64,000 nucleotides of DNA. It comes from Amoebidium appalachense (taxonomy: Eukaryota > Ichthyosporea). Below the pieces are notes generated by a model. It saw only the letters and a list, made by a program, of their open reading frames with translations, ran no database searches and was not told the origin of the DNA. Shown piece by piece: positions 1 through 21,801 of this stretch. The stretch covers positions 4,898,001 through 4,962,000 of the forward strand of contig CAVNZM010000014.1 in assembly GCA_963693365.1 (NCBI GenBank), given 5' to 3'. The position numbers and the translations under genes are program-made. Numbering within the stretch: the stretch's first letter is position 1; every line of letters begins with the position of its first letter.

Positions 1-382
1 GGGTTCCGATGAATACATGTCCTAAACATTCGTAAATCAACAGCTTGAATCAATTTCGATTTCGTCACTACTGGCAACTTTGGGAGGGGCTCAGGAATGC
101 TCCATCATGCATTTTTGCAACAATAAATCCAACACAGCTACAACAAGAAAGCGCCATCCTACCGCTGAGTTGGTAAGCCAAACAGGGACAGGTAGACACA
201 GACACTTAACCCGTAAGCTCAACCGAAATGTCCGTAGACGTGGGTTATAACTTTCGGGTGCAGCTAAGTTCGAACGCAAGGAGGTTTTGTGTATTCAAAA
301 CACACAGTGACTTCCCTGGAGAACGCAAGAAAATATGATTTTGCAGCAACCGAAGCACCTTCCCTATAGCGCAAGTGCTCCT

Positions 383-931
383 TTAACTAACCGACTTCAG
401 CGTACCTTGTGCAGAAAGTGTAGAAATCGTGTCTGCATCGTTTTCTTCATCTGACCCAGAATTCACACCTGTTCCTTCGCCCAACGTGCTATCCGACGAA
501 TCTGGGTTAAGGGGTGAAACACCGTGTCTCCCGATGCGTGGCTCTGGTGCCGAAAGCCGTCTGTCTGTTTGTGGGCTGCTTGAAGTGCCCGACTTAATCA
601 CGGGGAAGCTGTGCCGCTTAGGCTCACTAGTCAAGAACTCTGGGTCGTAGCAGTTGGAATCCCCATACATGTTCCCGTCAGGGAAAAGCTCTCTATTTAG
701 CTCCTCGAGTTGTTTTATCGCCTTTTTGGACAAATCACGCTTGCCCCAAGCCTTCCTGTTGCCATCTTTCTTACACAACGTTGTTCCCACTGTCATCTGG
801 TTGGAAAACGATACTCTTCGTTCTTGTCCCTGAGGGAGAGCTTCGATGGCTACAGCTACAGTTGGTCTTCGAAGGCAGGGGGGAAGAGGCGACTTTTGTG
901 GCACCAGTGGTGCAGTGGTGGTGGTGGTCAT
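383..931 (-). CDS. Hypothetical 182-aa protein with RVSF motif
   Basis: Single-exon ORF whose ATG sits in a good context (CCACAATGACC). An in-frame TAG lies ten codons upstream, so either this ATG is the start or the TAG is part of an acceptor (CCTTAG) and the ORF is a terminal exon. The protein is low in hydrophobics and rich in Ser, Pro, Glu and Asp. It has a Thr-run N-terminus and a basic, possibly helical block near residues 56-85. The C-terminus is Ser/Asp-rich. Around residue 39 it contains RRVSF, which fits the RVxF docking motif of protein phosphatase 1 partners. That reading is inference, since short motifs recur by chance. I recognise no domain. Composition is unlike the repeat-derived ORFs nearby, which is the main reason to call it a gene. 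Confidence 0.5.
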   Translation of the reverse strand: MTTTTTAPLVPQKSPLPPCLRRPTVAVAIEALPQGQERRVSFSNQMTVGTTLCKKDGNRKAWGKRDLSKKAIKQLEELNRELFPDGNMYGDSNCYDPEFLTSEPKRHSFPVIKSGTSSSPQTDRRLSAPEPRIGRHGVSPLNPDSSDSTLGEGTGVNSGSDEENDADTISTLSAQGTLKSVS

Positions 932-2504
932 TGTGGCTGCCAGCTTGCCGTTCTTGGCCTAAGGCCCAACATTAAGGTTACAATGTTTTTTTTATATCTA
1001 AGTAATATGGGTGAGGCAAGCAAGAATAGACGAAAACAGCGAAGAATAAGTGGGGCCTGAGTTGACGCCCGACTGAGGTTGGGAAATGAAGGCTGGAACT
1101 CAAAACCTACGCTAACACAGACCTTAGCTGCCGAAAGAAAATCAATATTCTTTCAAAGCTTCCAGAGGCTGTTTTCGAGAGTGAAAACGACGGATAAAAG
1201 GTTCACTTCTACGTTGTTGTTACGGTCAGTCTGTTCTTGTACAAAACGGCCCCAAGACACCACCACCACAAAAAAAAGGCAACGCAAAGCTATTATCACC
1301 CATATGTGGGGTTTCTTCAATAAATATATGATTCCACGATCCTATAACCATAGCTCTTTTCGGTCCTTTCTTCTGTTTCTTTCAGCAGGGGAAAGGGAAC
1401 AGGAGAGAGAGAGCAAATGAAAGCTTCGGCAAGGCAAAGCCGCGATCCTCTGTTTCACAGCCGAGTGACTGTGTAATCTCAGCCAATAATATCGCCCCAG
1501 TAGATGCATAGTTAGATTATTCCGTGATCTATTTTCTATTTACATTATTAAGGAGTTAAAACATGTTTAACAAAACAACAAGATATAATGATTGGTGTGA
1601 GTGACCTTTTTAAAAAATTAGAAGGAAGAATCGGTTTTTCCGTTTGATAATTGCCTTTTAGCGCTAGCTTGGATTGTCCAATCAGCGAAAAGAAGGCTTT
1701 GAGAGACGCAAATTGCTGTCTGTGCTTTTAGCAGCTGGCCCAACTGGGTGTGTGCTCTGTAGACAAAGACCAAAACGTAGAAGTAAGTTACATTGCGGTG
1801 ATGAAGGAAGACAAGAATTGTGTGAAAACCCATTTACCAGAACTGAATGTTATACTGACTAAGAGCATCTAATGGTTAACCATTATATGCTTGATATATC
1901 TTCCTTCGAAGCTGATACAGCAATGTTTCCCGCTTGCAAATTTTCGCCCCCACTCCAGCCTTGTAGATCCGGATCTAACCCCGGCACAACGCTGTTTCCG
2001 AAAGCCGCTTTTGGTGTGGTGGCAATCCTAAAAGACAAAGAAAAATATCATGTAACGGCCAAGTAAAGTAGTAGATTTTCTACTTGCTGCTGTTGTTCTT
2101 TAGATTATTTGTGCAGAGTATATGTACGCCATCGCGTATTCAGACGGCTAGTGAAACGGAGGCAATTTTTCGCAGCCGTGATGCGTTCTCAACCAATCAC
2201 AGGCATGAGTGACAAGACCTGTGAAGAACAAATCGTTGGAGAGTGGGAAGAGAAGAGAGAGAAGAAGAGAGTTTGGTTGAGTATGAACTGAGAGCACGGA
2301 ATAAGGATAAGGATAGAACTGAAGACAACATGCCTGTCGGTTCGTCTTTATAGTTGTGCTTGTGACCAGGAGGATCGTGACTGAGCGGATCGTGTACGTG
2401 TACAGGTATTGACATGCATACCTGCCAGCTGGATGAATATCAGTCTATCTCCGACTATCTCTCTACAGGTATATCTGCATCACCGACCAGTAATGATAGA
2501 GGGG
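932..2504. other. Intergenic, no gene recognised
   Basis: AT-rich, mostly unique sequence with short open frames but no recognisable domain or splice structure. It ends at the left target-site duplication of the LINE at 2505-4857. Confidence 0.4.
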
Positions 2505-2697
2505 TTTACGCTGTTTACTCGAGGCAAAGAGAACCAGTCTCAGGTATGGGGGGGGGGGGGGTTTGCTCGGAATATCCCCTCAGCGGTATATCATGATCAC
2601 GTACATAGATGTCGGGTGGTGACTATATATCAGGGTTTACTTTCTCTACGAGACACCATAAAGACTACAAGGAGAAATCAATTAGTTGGGGTTCCCC

Positions 2698-2745
<48 letters not shown>

Positions 2746-2777
2746 GGGCTCCCCTCGGGACACTCGGTATCAGCTGG

Positions 2778-2818
<41 letters not shown>

Positions 2819-4857
2819 TGTGTGTGTGTGCGCGTGCGCTATAATTTTGTAGTGATGTGTTTCTCAAGCCAATCAATACATCTAATAAACAGGTCGTAGT
2901 TACGCGTGTTTAGTATAAAATCAAGGATGTTGTAGTTTACAGGTAGGCTATCTTTCTGGGTGTCTGTTGTGAATGTGACGTGTGTGTGTTGCGGTATTAT
3001 GTGGTCTATCAAACTACATTTGGCGATACATGACCGGTTAAACTGGTGTGTGTGTGTGTTGTTTGGGCATGCAAATGATGCCACCTTATACTTATTAGAT
3101 CTCCACTGTATAGCACGTGTACAGTAAAAGCGTGGTAATTGATCAATAATACCATCAGCTAGAGAAAGACCAGTTCTACAGGAAGGTAATATGTATTTAG
3201 GTGTTATACACTTGCGAGTGCCATATTTGGCAATATGGTTGAGGCGGTCAGTATATATAAAACGAGACATAAGGCTTAGTTTTTCAAGGTGTATGCTTTC
3301 ATCGGGTCTAGTGTCGTGTGGTATCTTTTTCCATTTGTTATATTGCGTGATTATCTTGTGATTGTGTACATGTTTAATAAGTAAGTGGCAGTCCAAAGTC
3401 ACACACACACTATTGCGGGGTTTATTTGTATTTGTGCCCAGGGGAGAAGGGGAGAGAGAGGGGAGGAAAGAGGGGAGAGGTGAGGAGGGGACAGGTCGGA
3501 TAGAGAAGAGAGGGTGGGAGGGCAAATACTTCTTTAAGCGGCTTATGTGCTTATTGAATTTCAGCGCGAGATAGGATACTCTAGCAGCTATTGGGACCAG
3601 ACCATATATCGAGAGCGTTACAGGCCCAGGTTTACAACAGTTGTTAGATAGAAAGGAGGCAACTTCTGCTTCAAGGAAATTTGCCAAGGGTTTAAGCGCT
3701 CTAGTTCTCTCTTTCTTGATCCAAGCGGCGAGAAGGGGTAAACCATATTCACATGCCGGGAAGACAAAAGTGCGAATAAATGTAAGTCTAATAGAAGGAT
3801 GGAGGGGTGTGTCTTTAAAAATATTAGCCGAGAAGAAAGCTAACCGCTTACGAGCCAACTCTACCCTCTTTTCGACCATATGGGGAAACATAACACCAAC
3901 AGAATCAACCGGAACACCAAGATATTTGTATTCTGGAACTATAGGTACAGGTTTAGATGATAATGTAAATGTGTGTAAATTGTTAGCTATATCAGGTACA
4001 AGAACACCACATTTGTCTATGTTAAGGATCATAAGGTTTGCCTTGCACCACTCTGACACTACATCGAACAATCTTTGCAGGCGTCTAGGGGTACGGGCAA
4101 GGAGGGACAGATCATCAGCATAGAGAAGTGCAGGCGGAAAGTTATTAATAGGGTCATCGTTTTCGGCGTAAATCTTGACAGCCAAATCATCTATAAATAG
4201 GTTAAACAAAAAGGGGCTAAGCAATGAACCCTGCAAGAGACCTCTAGTACGAGCAAAACCATATGAAAGATGCCCATTAACCACAGCTCTACCATAGGTT
4301 TGAGACAAGAGTGCTTCTAACAGAACACCAATGCAGTGTGGTACACCCCGTGCAGCAAGCTTTTCCCATAGGAGACCAGGGGAGACAGAATCGTAAGCAG
4401 TTTTCCAATCAATAAAGCCAACATATTGTGCACCAACTTGCATAGAATCGTGCAGTGCCATTATTTGAACATAACATGAATTGTTTTTACGAAAAGCGGA
4501 TTGGCATGGGTGTATGTGAAGAATAGATTGAAACCTAGGGTGATGTGCAAATAACCTAAGTAAGCAAGCTTCAAAGAATCTACGAACAACCTGGGTTAGT
4601 GTAATGGGGCGAAAGGATGATATGGGGCCCTCAGAGTCCTTCTTAACTATGGGGATCACTAAGGTATCTAACCAAGATGACGGGACATGTCCACATTTAA
4701 CACACCAAGAAAAGAGAGAGCTTAACATGATAGTAAGATCAGGTTTAATAGCACGATCACTTTCCTTTTGTGGGTAGGAGGGAACAAGGATTTTAAGAAA
4801 CCCAGCAGGGAGTCCATCAGGTCCACAAGACTTACTAGAGCTATAACTAGATATCAT
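2505..4857 (-). mobile_element. 5'-truncated non-LTR retrotransposon (LINE), copy 1
   Basis: Near-identical to the 3' half of the element at 48663-53074, on the opposite strand. In element orientation it holds the C-terminal two thirds of ORF2, a (CA)n microsatellite, a ~43-nt A run (T run at 2699-2741), and then about 190 bp more ending GTAAACCCC. It is flanked by ATGATAGA on both sides (2497-2504 and about 4857-4864), a short target-site duplication. The 5' junction falls inside ORF2 at the sequence AGATATCA, so this is a typical 5'-truncated insertion. The target was one unit of the 90-bp repeat seen again at 5069-5157. Confidence 0.88.
2839..4857 (-). pseudogene. LINE ORF2, truncated (reverse transcriptase and C-terminal region)
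   Basis: Open frame matching ORF2 of the copy at 49534-52728 from the SSYSSSKSC region to the final TTKL. It retains the RT core with the YADD active-site box but has lost the whole endonuclease domain and the N-terminal linker. The frame extends upstream to 4923, but residues before the junction come from flanking DNA, not the element. No premature stop or frameshift is visible, so the insertion looks young. Truncation alone makes it unlikely to be autonomous. Antisense open frames inside it (3362-3574 and 3641-4123) are mirrored exactly in the other copy and are shadows. Confidence 0.88.
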
Positions 4858-5157
4858 GATAGAGGAGTTGGGCCTCTGTGGCCTCTGACCCGGAAATGAC
4901 CCGGACCTGAGAATAAGACCCATTCACAGATTCAGAGTTGATTGTGGGACGTTATGACATCCCCCCGGTCTGGAAGACGGCGTCCCGACGTCTTTGACGC
5001 CTCTGCGCTCGCTCCCAGGCCAGGTCAACCCAGAGGTACGCATGGATCGACCTTCTCTGCTACCAAGTAATGATAGAGGAGTTGGGCCTCTGTGGCCTCT
5101 GACCTGGAAATGACCCGAACCTGAGAATAAGACCCATTCACAAATTCAGAGTTGATT
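4858..5157. repeat. Two near-identical 90-bp blocks, 210 bp apart
   Basis: The block TGATAGAGGAGTTGGGCC... at 4858-4948 recurs at 5069-5157 with a few substitutions. The first block abuts the LINE 5' junction, and the 10 bp before the second (AGTAATGATA) match the DNA left of the LINE. The preinsertion locus was therefore a tandem pair and the LINE landed at the edge of one unit. Confidence 0.75.
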
Positions 5158-6235
5158 GTCACGCCGGGACCAATGCCCGCGACTTGCCCACGGGCCACGG
5201 TGCCACACGTGCACGTGCGTAATGCATATCACACACACATGCACGCAAATATCTCACATTAGAACGAACAATAATATTCTTTCTAAAATAGCACACAGCC
5301 AACAGGTGGCTTGATTGATCCCACCACATGCGTGCACAAAAACTGTGATCATCATGACCCATGGGCCTTGTACGAAAAGCTTTGTGGCACCACGCATGTT
5401 ACACCATGCACAACGTGAACATGTGCAACACTGTGAATGCACCTCTAAAAGTGCATAATATATATAGACTGGAACAACCATGTGTATTAATCCCCCCCTC
5501 TCCCCCCCCCCCCCCCAAGTCATCCAAGCACGCCCGGCAGCCTGAGCCAAGCACTCCGCCTGAGCACGTGTGCGTGCAACAGCTGCAGCGCATACATACA
5601 TACACACGTGTACACGTCCACCATGCATGCACACGCCTACTAACACTTATGTAATACATGTGGCACGTACACATGGCACCACTTCACACATGCAAACATC
5701 ACTGATACACATATGGCTATTCATTTTCAAATGAAAACTCACTTTTGCACTCACATATTGATTCATTGCTTGACTGCCTGAGCAAAGGTGCCATCCATTG
5801 CGCCCGGCCCAGTACAACCGATGTACGAATGAGACATTGATATTCCTACTTTTTTGTCTGTTATCATTTGAAAAAATTATTGTGGCGCGCGAAAACTTCC
5901 CGCCCTTATTGATTTCCATATTTGGCTAAAATGGTTCGAACACACATAATCTGCACATACATTCGCCACCTTTGAATTTATTCGACATTTTGTGTGCTCT
6001 CCCCAGCCTCACTCTGCAAACATCTATGCAAGTTTAAAATTGTATTTTTTTCCCGTCAGCCTCTTAACATGTTGCAAGCAAGGGAGTGCCGCAGTGTGCT
6101 GTTACCCGTAACGTCAGTTTGAGACACAAAGACAACATTGCCATCCCTAGGCCCACTGCTTAACATTCATATGATATCTTGATATACTTAAGCCTAAACA
6201 TCTGATTGGATTGAGTACCTGGGGGTTACCGAATG

Positions 6236-6269
<34 letters not shown>

Positions 6270-6656
6270 GTGGTGGTGGGTTGGGGTGGATTGGGTTGGG
6301 TCGGGTTGGGTTGGGTTGAGGGGGGGGGGGGGGGGGGGGGGGGGGGGTAGGGGGGGGGGGGATTCCGGTGGTGGTGGTGGTGGGGGGGGGGGGGGGGGGG
6401 AGGGGGGGAGGGGGGGGGGGGGGGGGGGGGGAGGGAGGAGGACTTCGACACCATTTCTCATGAACAATGATGTGGGACACATCTAGTACTTGATACCTTC
6501 GAATTCCCGGGAACAAAACAGGATAAAATAAAAAAACGGCAATATCCCTACTTTTTTTTTATTGTTTTATAAAAAAAAAGAAAATTGCCGCGCAAAAACT
6601 TCCTGCCCAAATTTCTATTTTTGGCTAATCGTGCGATTGCATGTTATTATTATTAT

Positions 6657-6711
<55 letters not shown>

Positions 6712-7156
6712 CTTGTGTCAGTGTGGTTTCAATGTAAAGAGTTTATTGCCGTTGCTAACCATCTTGGTAGGAGAGGATTCCAGTCCTGTCCGCATCAAGC
6801 TGAAGCATCGCCACCCAACGTCATAATATGGTGACATGCTTTGTGTGAGAAATTTTAGGGGGGGGAAAGAGCACATTGGTGAAGAAGTGTGTGTTGAGTA
6901 TCAACGACAAACACCCCATACAATTGTCCCTACGATCTCGTGTGAGTCCGAATCAGTGCCTGTCTGTGCAAGCTCCACAAAGCCTACTAGTTCTTCTACA
7001 AAATTGTATGTACAGTAACTGTTATCTACATCTCCTGTCGTCTATTTACATTATCTATGTACACATATCCGAGATGTCTTTTCCTCTTTCATGACACCGG
7101 TACCCTTCTATAAAAAACATACCACAAAATTGTACTGGCCCAAACACACCTGCATA

Positions 7157-7215
<59 letters not shown>

Positions 7216-7274
7216 ATAAATAAAAAATAATAAAAATAAAAAACACACACACCGAAGAAAAACGATCGTCCACC
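5158..7274. other. Intergenic; homopolymer-rich
   Basis: No gene supported. Contains T(28)-G compound tracts at 6238-6430, a G run at 6667-6711 and a C run at about 7160-7205. The C run lies just past the stop codon of the SOD-like gene and may fall in its 3' UTR. Pro-rich and Gly-rich ORFs here are translations of these runs. Confidence 0.5.
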
Positions 7275-17303
<10,029 letters not shown>

Positions 17304-19498
17304 TACGACAAATTTCTGTTGGAAATTTGATAGAGGAAGTTTTTTAATTAGATTCGGTCATTTTAAAACTACCAAATTTGGAAAAAGTGTCTGTGCTTCA
17401 CATGGTCTTGGATCATTTATTGTTGAGAGGTGTGAGAAGTGACTATCGTGTGTGGCACGGCCCAGGTATTTTTGTTTGTGTGTGTGGTTAGGAGGTTAGG
17501 GTTATTCTCAGAAATCTTTCGGAAGACTCTATTTAGCGTGCAACACCGCAAATTTTTCACACTCTTCAGGATGCTTTGGGTAGCTAATGATTTGAAAATA
17601 TTTAATGAACACTAAGTGCATGCAATGAGGTAATGTGAAATATTATCTGCTAAGTGTTCTGCATATTATTCTACATCTACGTTTGGGTGAGTAGGTGTGG
17701 GCACGGATTGCAGGCACGTTGTCTGGCATGTATGCGTGTGTCAGTACCAGTAAGTGTGCTAAACGTGTTTGCATGTATGTATGCATTTATGCGTACGTGT
17801 TAGTGTGGATAGAACATATGTGTAGGTGTGTACGTGTTTGCACACGTGCATGTGTGTGTATATGTGTGTGTGTGCGCGCGCACACACGTGGTGCATGTTG
17901 GATGTGTGTGTGGGCTTGGAGCGTCCGTGTGTTTATGCTTAGATGACTGCGTGTGTGTAATGTGTGTTGATGGGCAAATCTTCTTGTTTTATGTGTGTGC
18001 ATACGTGTTTGGAAATCATTTGCTGCATGGAAATAACTTAAGGAAGTGTTTCAGTGTGTAGATGCCTGCCAGTTGACAACCACAACCACAGTACGGACGT
18101 AGGGCTAGGCCCACTAGGGGCTAAAAAAAAGGGTGTGTGCATATATAGAAACTTGTTCACGTGTGTCGCCGTGTGTTATTTCTTGCTAAACCACATGCAT
18201 CGCCACATGCATTTCACGTGTGCCTCTTGCGCCTACTGAAATAATCCCTGCCGGATTCACGTGAACATGTAGTGAGCTGTGTCTATAGAAAACCTCGAAC
18301 CGTGCCGATGTTTGAAGTGCATGTGCTAATGTGCCACAGTGCTGTGTATGCGTGCGAACGAACTTGTGTTGGCTTTTAATAGTAGATATATGTTTGTACA
18401 TGTAGGACGTTCGAGAACAATTTTGTCGACAGCATGGAAATGAGAAAACCTCTTTTTAGTAACGAAAATCATGTGTCTGTGTGTGTCTATAGTGGCATGT
18501 TCTATGTATACGTTACTGTGTGCAAAAAAAAAAAAGGTCGGTTGGGCTGGGCATGGTGACCAAAATATCACTACAGCACTCACCGGTGAGACGAAGGGGA
18601 CAATTCAAAGTGTATGCTGGTATAACTTGGATAAACTAGATATCTAAATCTACAAAGGTAAGGACTTGTTTTTAGTTAACAGTAAACCCAAACACGGACG
18701 AAACAACGGGAGGTACGCGTGCCGGTGTGTACGGTGTGACCAGGCGCCAGCAAACATGAAAGTTCACAGTCCCTCACAGTCAGCTCCATCAACCAGGGTT
18801 CGGAAATCAAGAAAGCAAGCGATACTAAGTAGTCATGATATTATGATCTAAATCACAATCTAAAATACTAAAAATGAGTATAACAGCAGTGTAAATGTTT
18901 TGATTGGTCTTTTGTTACGACCCGCATTGCCCGGATTGGATTGGCTTCTTGAAAAGCCTTGGACAATGTGATTGGCTTAAGAAAAATATCGAAACCATAG
19001 CATGTTAGCATTTTTGCAAAATTGTGGGGAAAACGCTATAAAACAGATACGATTGGCTAATTTATCATAACTTAGCATTTTGCTTTACAATAGTATTTAT
19101 TCTAGCTAGTGAACATTCCTATTGTTTAGCTGCATAGGTTTGTTTATAGTTTGCCTCCCTCCGACCAAAAGCCGGCCGATTGGATACCTAATTTTCTTTT
19201 ACTTGCAGCTCATTGGGTCAGCAAGCTGGGCTTCCAAACGTACTTTTACGTACCCTGCACAGGGGTAGCTCGAGAGCAAGGCCTCCTACTCTGACGGGCC
19301 TGAAAACGGAGGAGTGCAGATCGGCATGCAAAAATGGAACCGGCCGGGTTGGACTAAGATTCGATCCAAGTATTGAATTCGAAGTCTCAGTTTGAAGACC
19401 CCGGTGTACTCGACTCGCCGCGAAAGAAACCTTGTTATACAAGTTACAGAGTTAACATTATGCACACACACACACACACACACACGCACACACGCACG

Positions 19499-19539
<41 letters not shown>

Positions 19540-21801
19540 ACTGGCCGTGGAGCTAGTTTGGTTTCATACATTTGGTTTCATACATGTGCCATCCGGGGGG
19601 TTTAGAAAAGTTGGTGAACGGTTGTTGTTGTTTGGGGGGGGGGAGGGGGGGGGGGGGGGGGGGAGGGGGGAGGGGGGAGGGGCACTGGCGCACACAGGCT
19701 CACGGGTGCCACACATACAAACACAATGTCGACGCCCTCACTCTGGAAGTAAGAAAAGAGCTAGGGGAGAAACAGAACGCAGGCTGTGGTATGCACACTT
19801 ATACAACCGTTCAAGCAGAGCACCAAGTGACAGCACCGACCACACGCTCCTTTGCACGCACGCCTACAAAAACACTGCGGCACACAAGCCACACGCCCAC
19901 TGTGACTCGCAGTACATACATGCGTGCACGCGCACGCACACCGCCTGACACACACACACACGTGCGCGCGCACAAGTTCGCACACAGACACACGCACAAT
20001 GAGCACCATGGAGCAACCTAAAAGCCTTATCGTGGTGTCTTTTTTCGCACGAGTACGATTGAAGAGAAGAAGCTGCTAGTAGAGGAGAAGAGGTGAAGAG
20101 GTGCGCACATACATGCACTTACGCAACACCTACGACACGCAACCATCATCGTCGGCGCACACTAATAATAATACAGCTAGTATACCACACGGTGCAACGA
20201 TGACCTACAAGTACGCACCCTTGCCTGCCGCACACACACACACAGCAAGCAGAGGCGTACAAACACACACACACACACACTCTTGTTCGGCACAAGTACT
20301 TACAGAAGGACTTGGTGGGGGAGGGTGGAGGGAGCGAGGGAGAGGCGAATATTCTGAGTATAGAACAGAGCCGGGGAAAAGGGACAACTTGCGACCATTG
20401 ATAACCGGGAGATTGGCGATCAACACAGTGAGTTATGGAAGTTGAGGACGAAAGGGGGATATTGAGAAGGAAGAGGTACTTTTCGAGGAGGAGGTGGAGG
20501 GGAGGGGAGGGGAGGGGGGTTGGGGGGGGGGGGGGGGGGGGCAGCGGGTTTGTTTTGCTTCCAACTATTCCTCCCCTCTCCTCTCCCCCCCGCTCCCGCC
20601 CCACCTCCGCCCCTGCTGCACCTTAAAAAGGACCTTTTTTGGCGTATGTATAATCCGAAACCCACTTTGCACATGTCTGCTCAGAAGCTCGTTCGGATCT
20701 TTGTCACAAGGGCAGAGGTACTTTCCTGCGCGAGGCTCACAGCTGCAGGCGTGGTTGGATTGAGGCATCTATGTGACCCATTTTCAAAAACTATTATGTG
20801 GCTGAACAGGGTTAATGAATCAACGTTGTTACACCAATTTGTGCTAGTGTGCTAGAAACAAGGGACACCGACCAAAGTCTTGCTCACACAGCGCTAGCGA
20901 GCTCACAGAGCTAACGAGAAAACATAAACAACCGCTCAGCTACGAACTACGCGATTGGCCAATTTGCCCGCCAAAACCGGCCTGTTACTATTTTCGGAAC
21001 AGGCCTCTCATTTTTGATGCTATTTTCGGAACAGGCCGGATGCAGACGCCAATTCGGGTCAGGCCGTAGTAGGCCTGACCCGGAACCTAACATCAGATCG
21101 TGACGCATGCGTTTCCAGGCCCGTCAGAGTTGGAGGCCTTGCTCGAGAGTCGACCCCCACAGTCCACTTCGAAAAGAAGGATAATAGAGAATTGTAGTTT
21201 GCTGATCATGTTATTACGTACCTAATTCAAACATGCACTGATTATCCAATGAATGCTTTTCTTCCGGAGCTACACTGACGCTCCCTTGGCCTCTTCTCGG
21301 TACACTGTACTGTACCAATGTCATGCATACAAAGCGTGGTATGTATGTAGAGCGGAATTTTCGAACCTTGCAGGATAGTCGTAACATGATTTTCCCGTTT
21401 TGTGTGACGTCACTTCTAGCTAAATGCTTTGCATCTATTAGTTCAACTGGAATCGTAATCGTATCGTATACTAGCGCGCCAAAAGATATCATCATTTCTT
21501 CTGTCAGTCTGTGTTTCCCGGCCTACCTGCGATAATATATTAGTCAGTTTTTCTAGCCGGCGAGAGTCTATATAGGTTCTTTTTAGTGCTTTTATTTCAT
21601 ATAATCCCTTCGTCTCTTAACCTTCACCGGATCGCCTTTCGCTTCTCCGCCCACCAATCTGTAGCTGGGGTCTTCTCGCCCTTTCTCCCTCCCTCCCCTC
21701 CCCCTCCCCCCTCCCCCCTTCCCCCCTCCCCCCTCTCCTCCCCCCTCCCCCCTCCCCGCCTCCCCCCTCCTTCCTCATCCCCCTCCCCGTCCTCCGGTAT
21801 C
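17304..21801. other. Intergenic between divergent genes
   Basis: Upstream of both the SOD-like gene (-) and the F-box gene (+). Holds TG-rich sequence (17690-18060), four ATTGG (inverted CCAAT) motifs at 18900-19060, a CA array (19462-19536), short direct repeats TTTTCGGAACAGGCC near 20990-21040, and a perfect TGACGTCA at 21405-21412. No gene is firmly supported. A Cys-rich open frame at 20640-20768 (-) is too weak to call. Confidence 0.4.
21566..21575 (+). promoter_or_regulatory. Possible TATA-like element of the F-box gene
   Basis: CTATATAGG about 230 bp upstream of the ATG at 21802, with TGACGTCA a further 155 bp upstream. Position is plausible but there is no independent support. Confidence 0.25.

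Noticed and set aside
1079-1420. 113-aa ORF on the plus strand
   Set aside because: No domain, low-complexity basic composition, and no splice or promoter support.
3641-4123. 160-aa ORF antisense to LINE ORF2 (also 51444-51926)
   Set aside because: Exact mirror in both copies because the copies are nearly identical; codon content follows ORF2 on the other strand.
6147-6516. Long Pro-rich and Gly-rich ORFs
   Set aside because: They are translations of C and G homopolymers. The same happens at most polyPro, polyGly, Cys-Val and Thr-His ORFs in the window.
20565-20768. Cys-rich ORF on the minus strand (HACSCEPRAGKYLCPCD)
   Set aside because: Looks faintly like an extracellular Cys-rich module, but there is no start, no second exon in a compatible phase and no recognisable family.
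21214-21495. 93-aa ORF on the minus strand upstream of the F-box gene
   Set aside because: No domain, no supporting exons, and it overlaps the likely promoter of the F-box gene.
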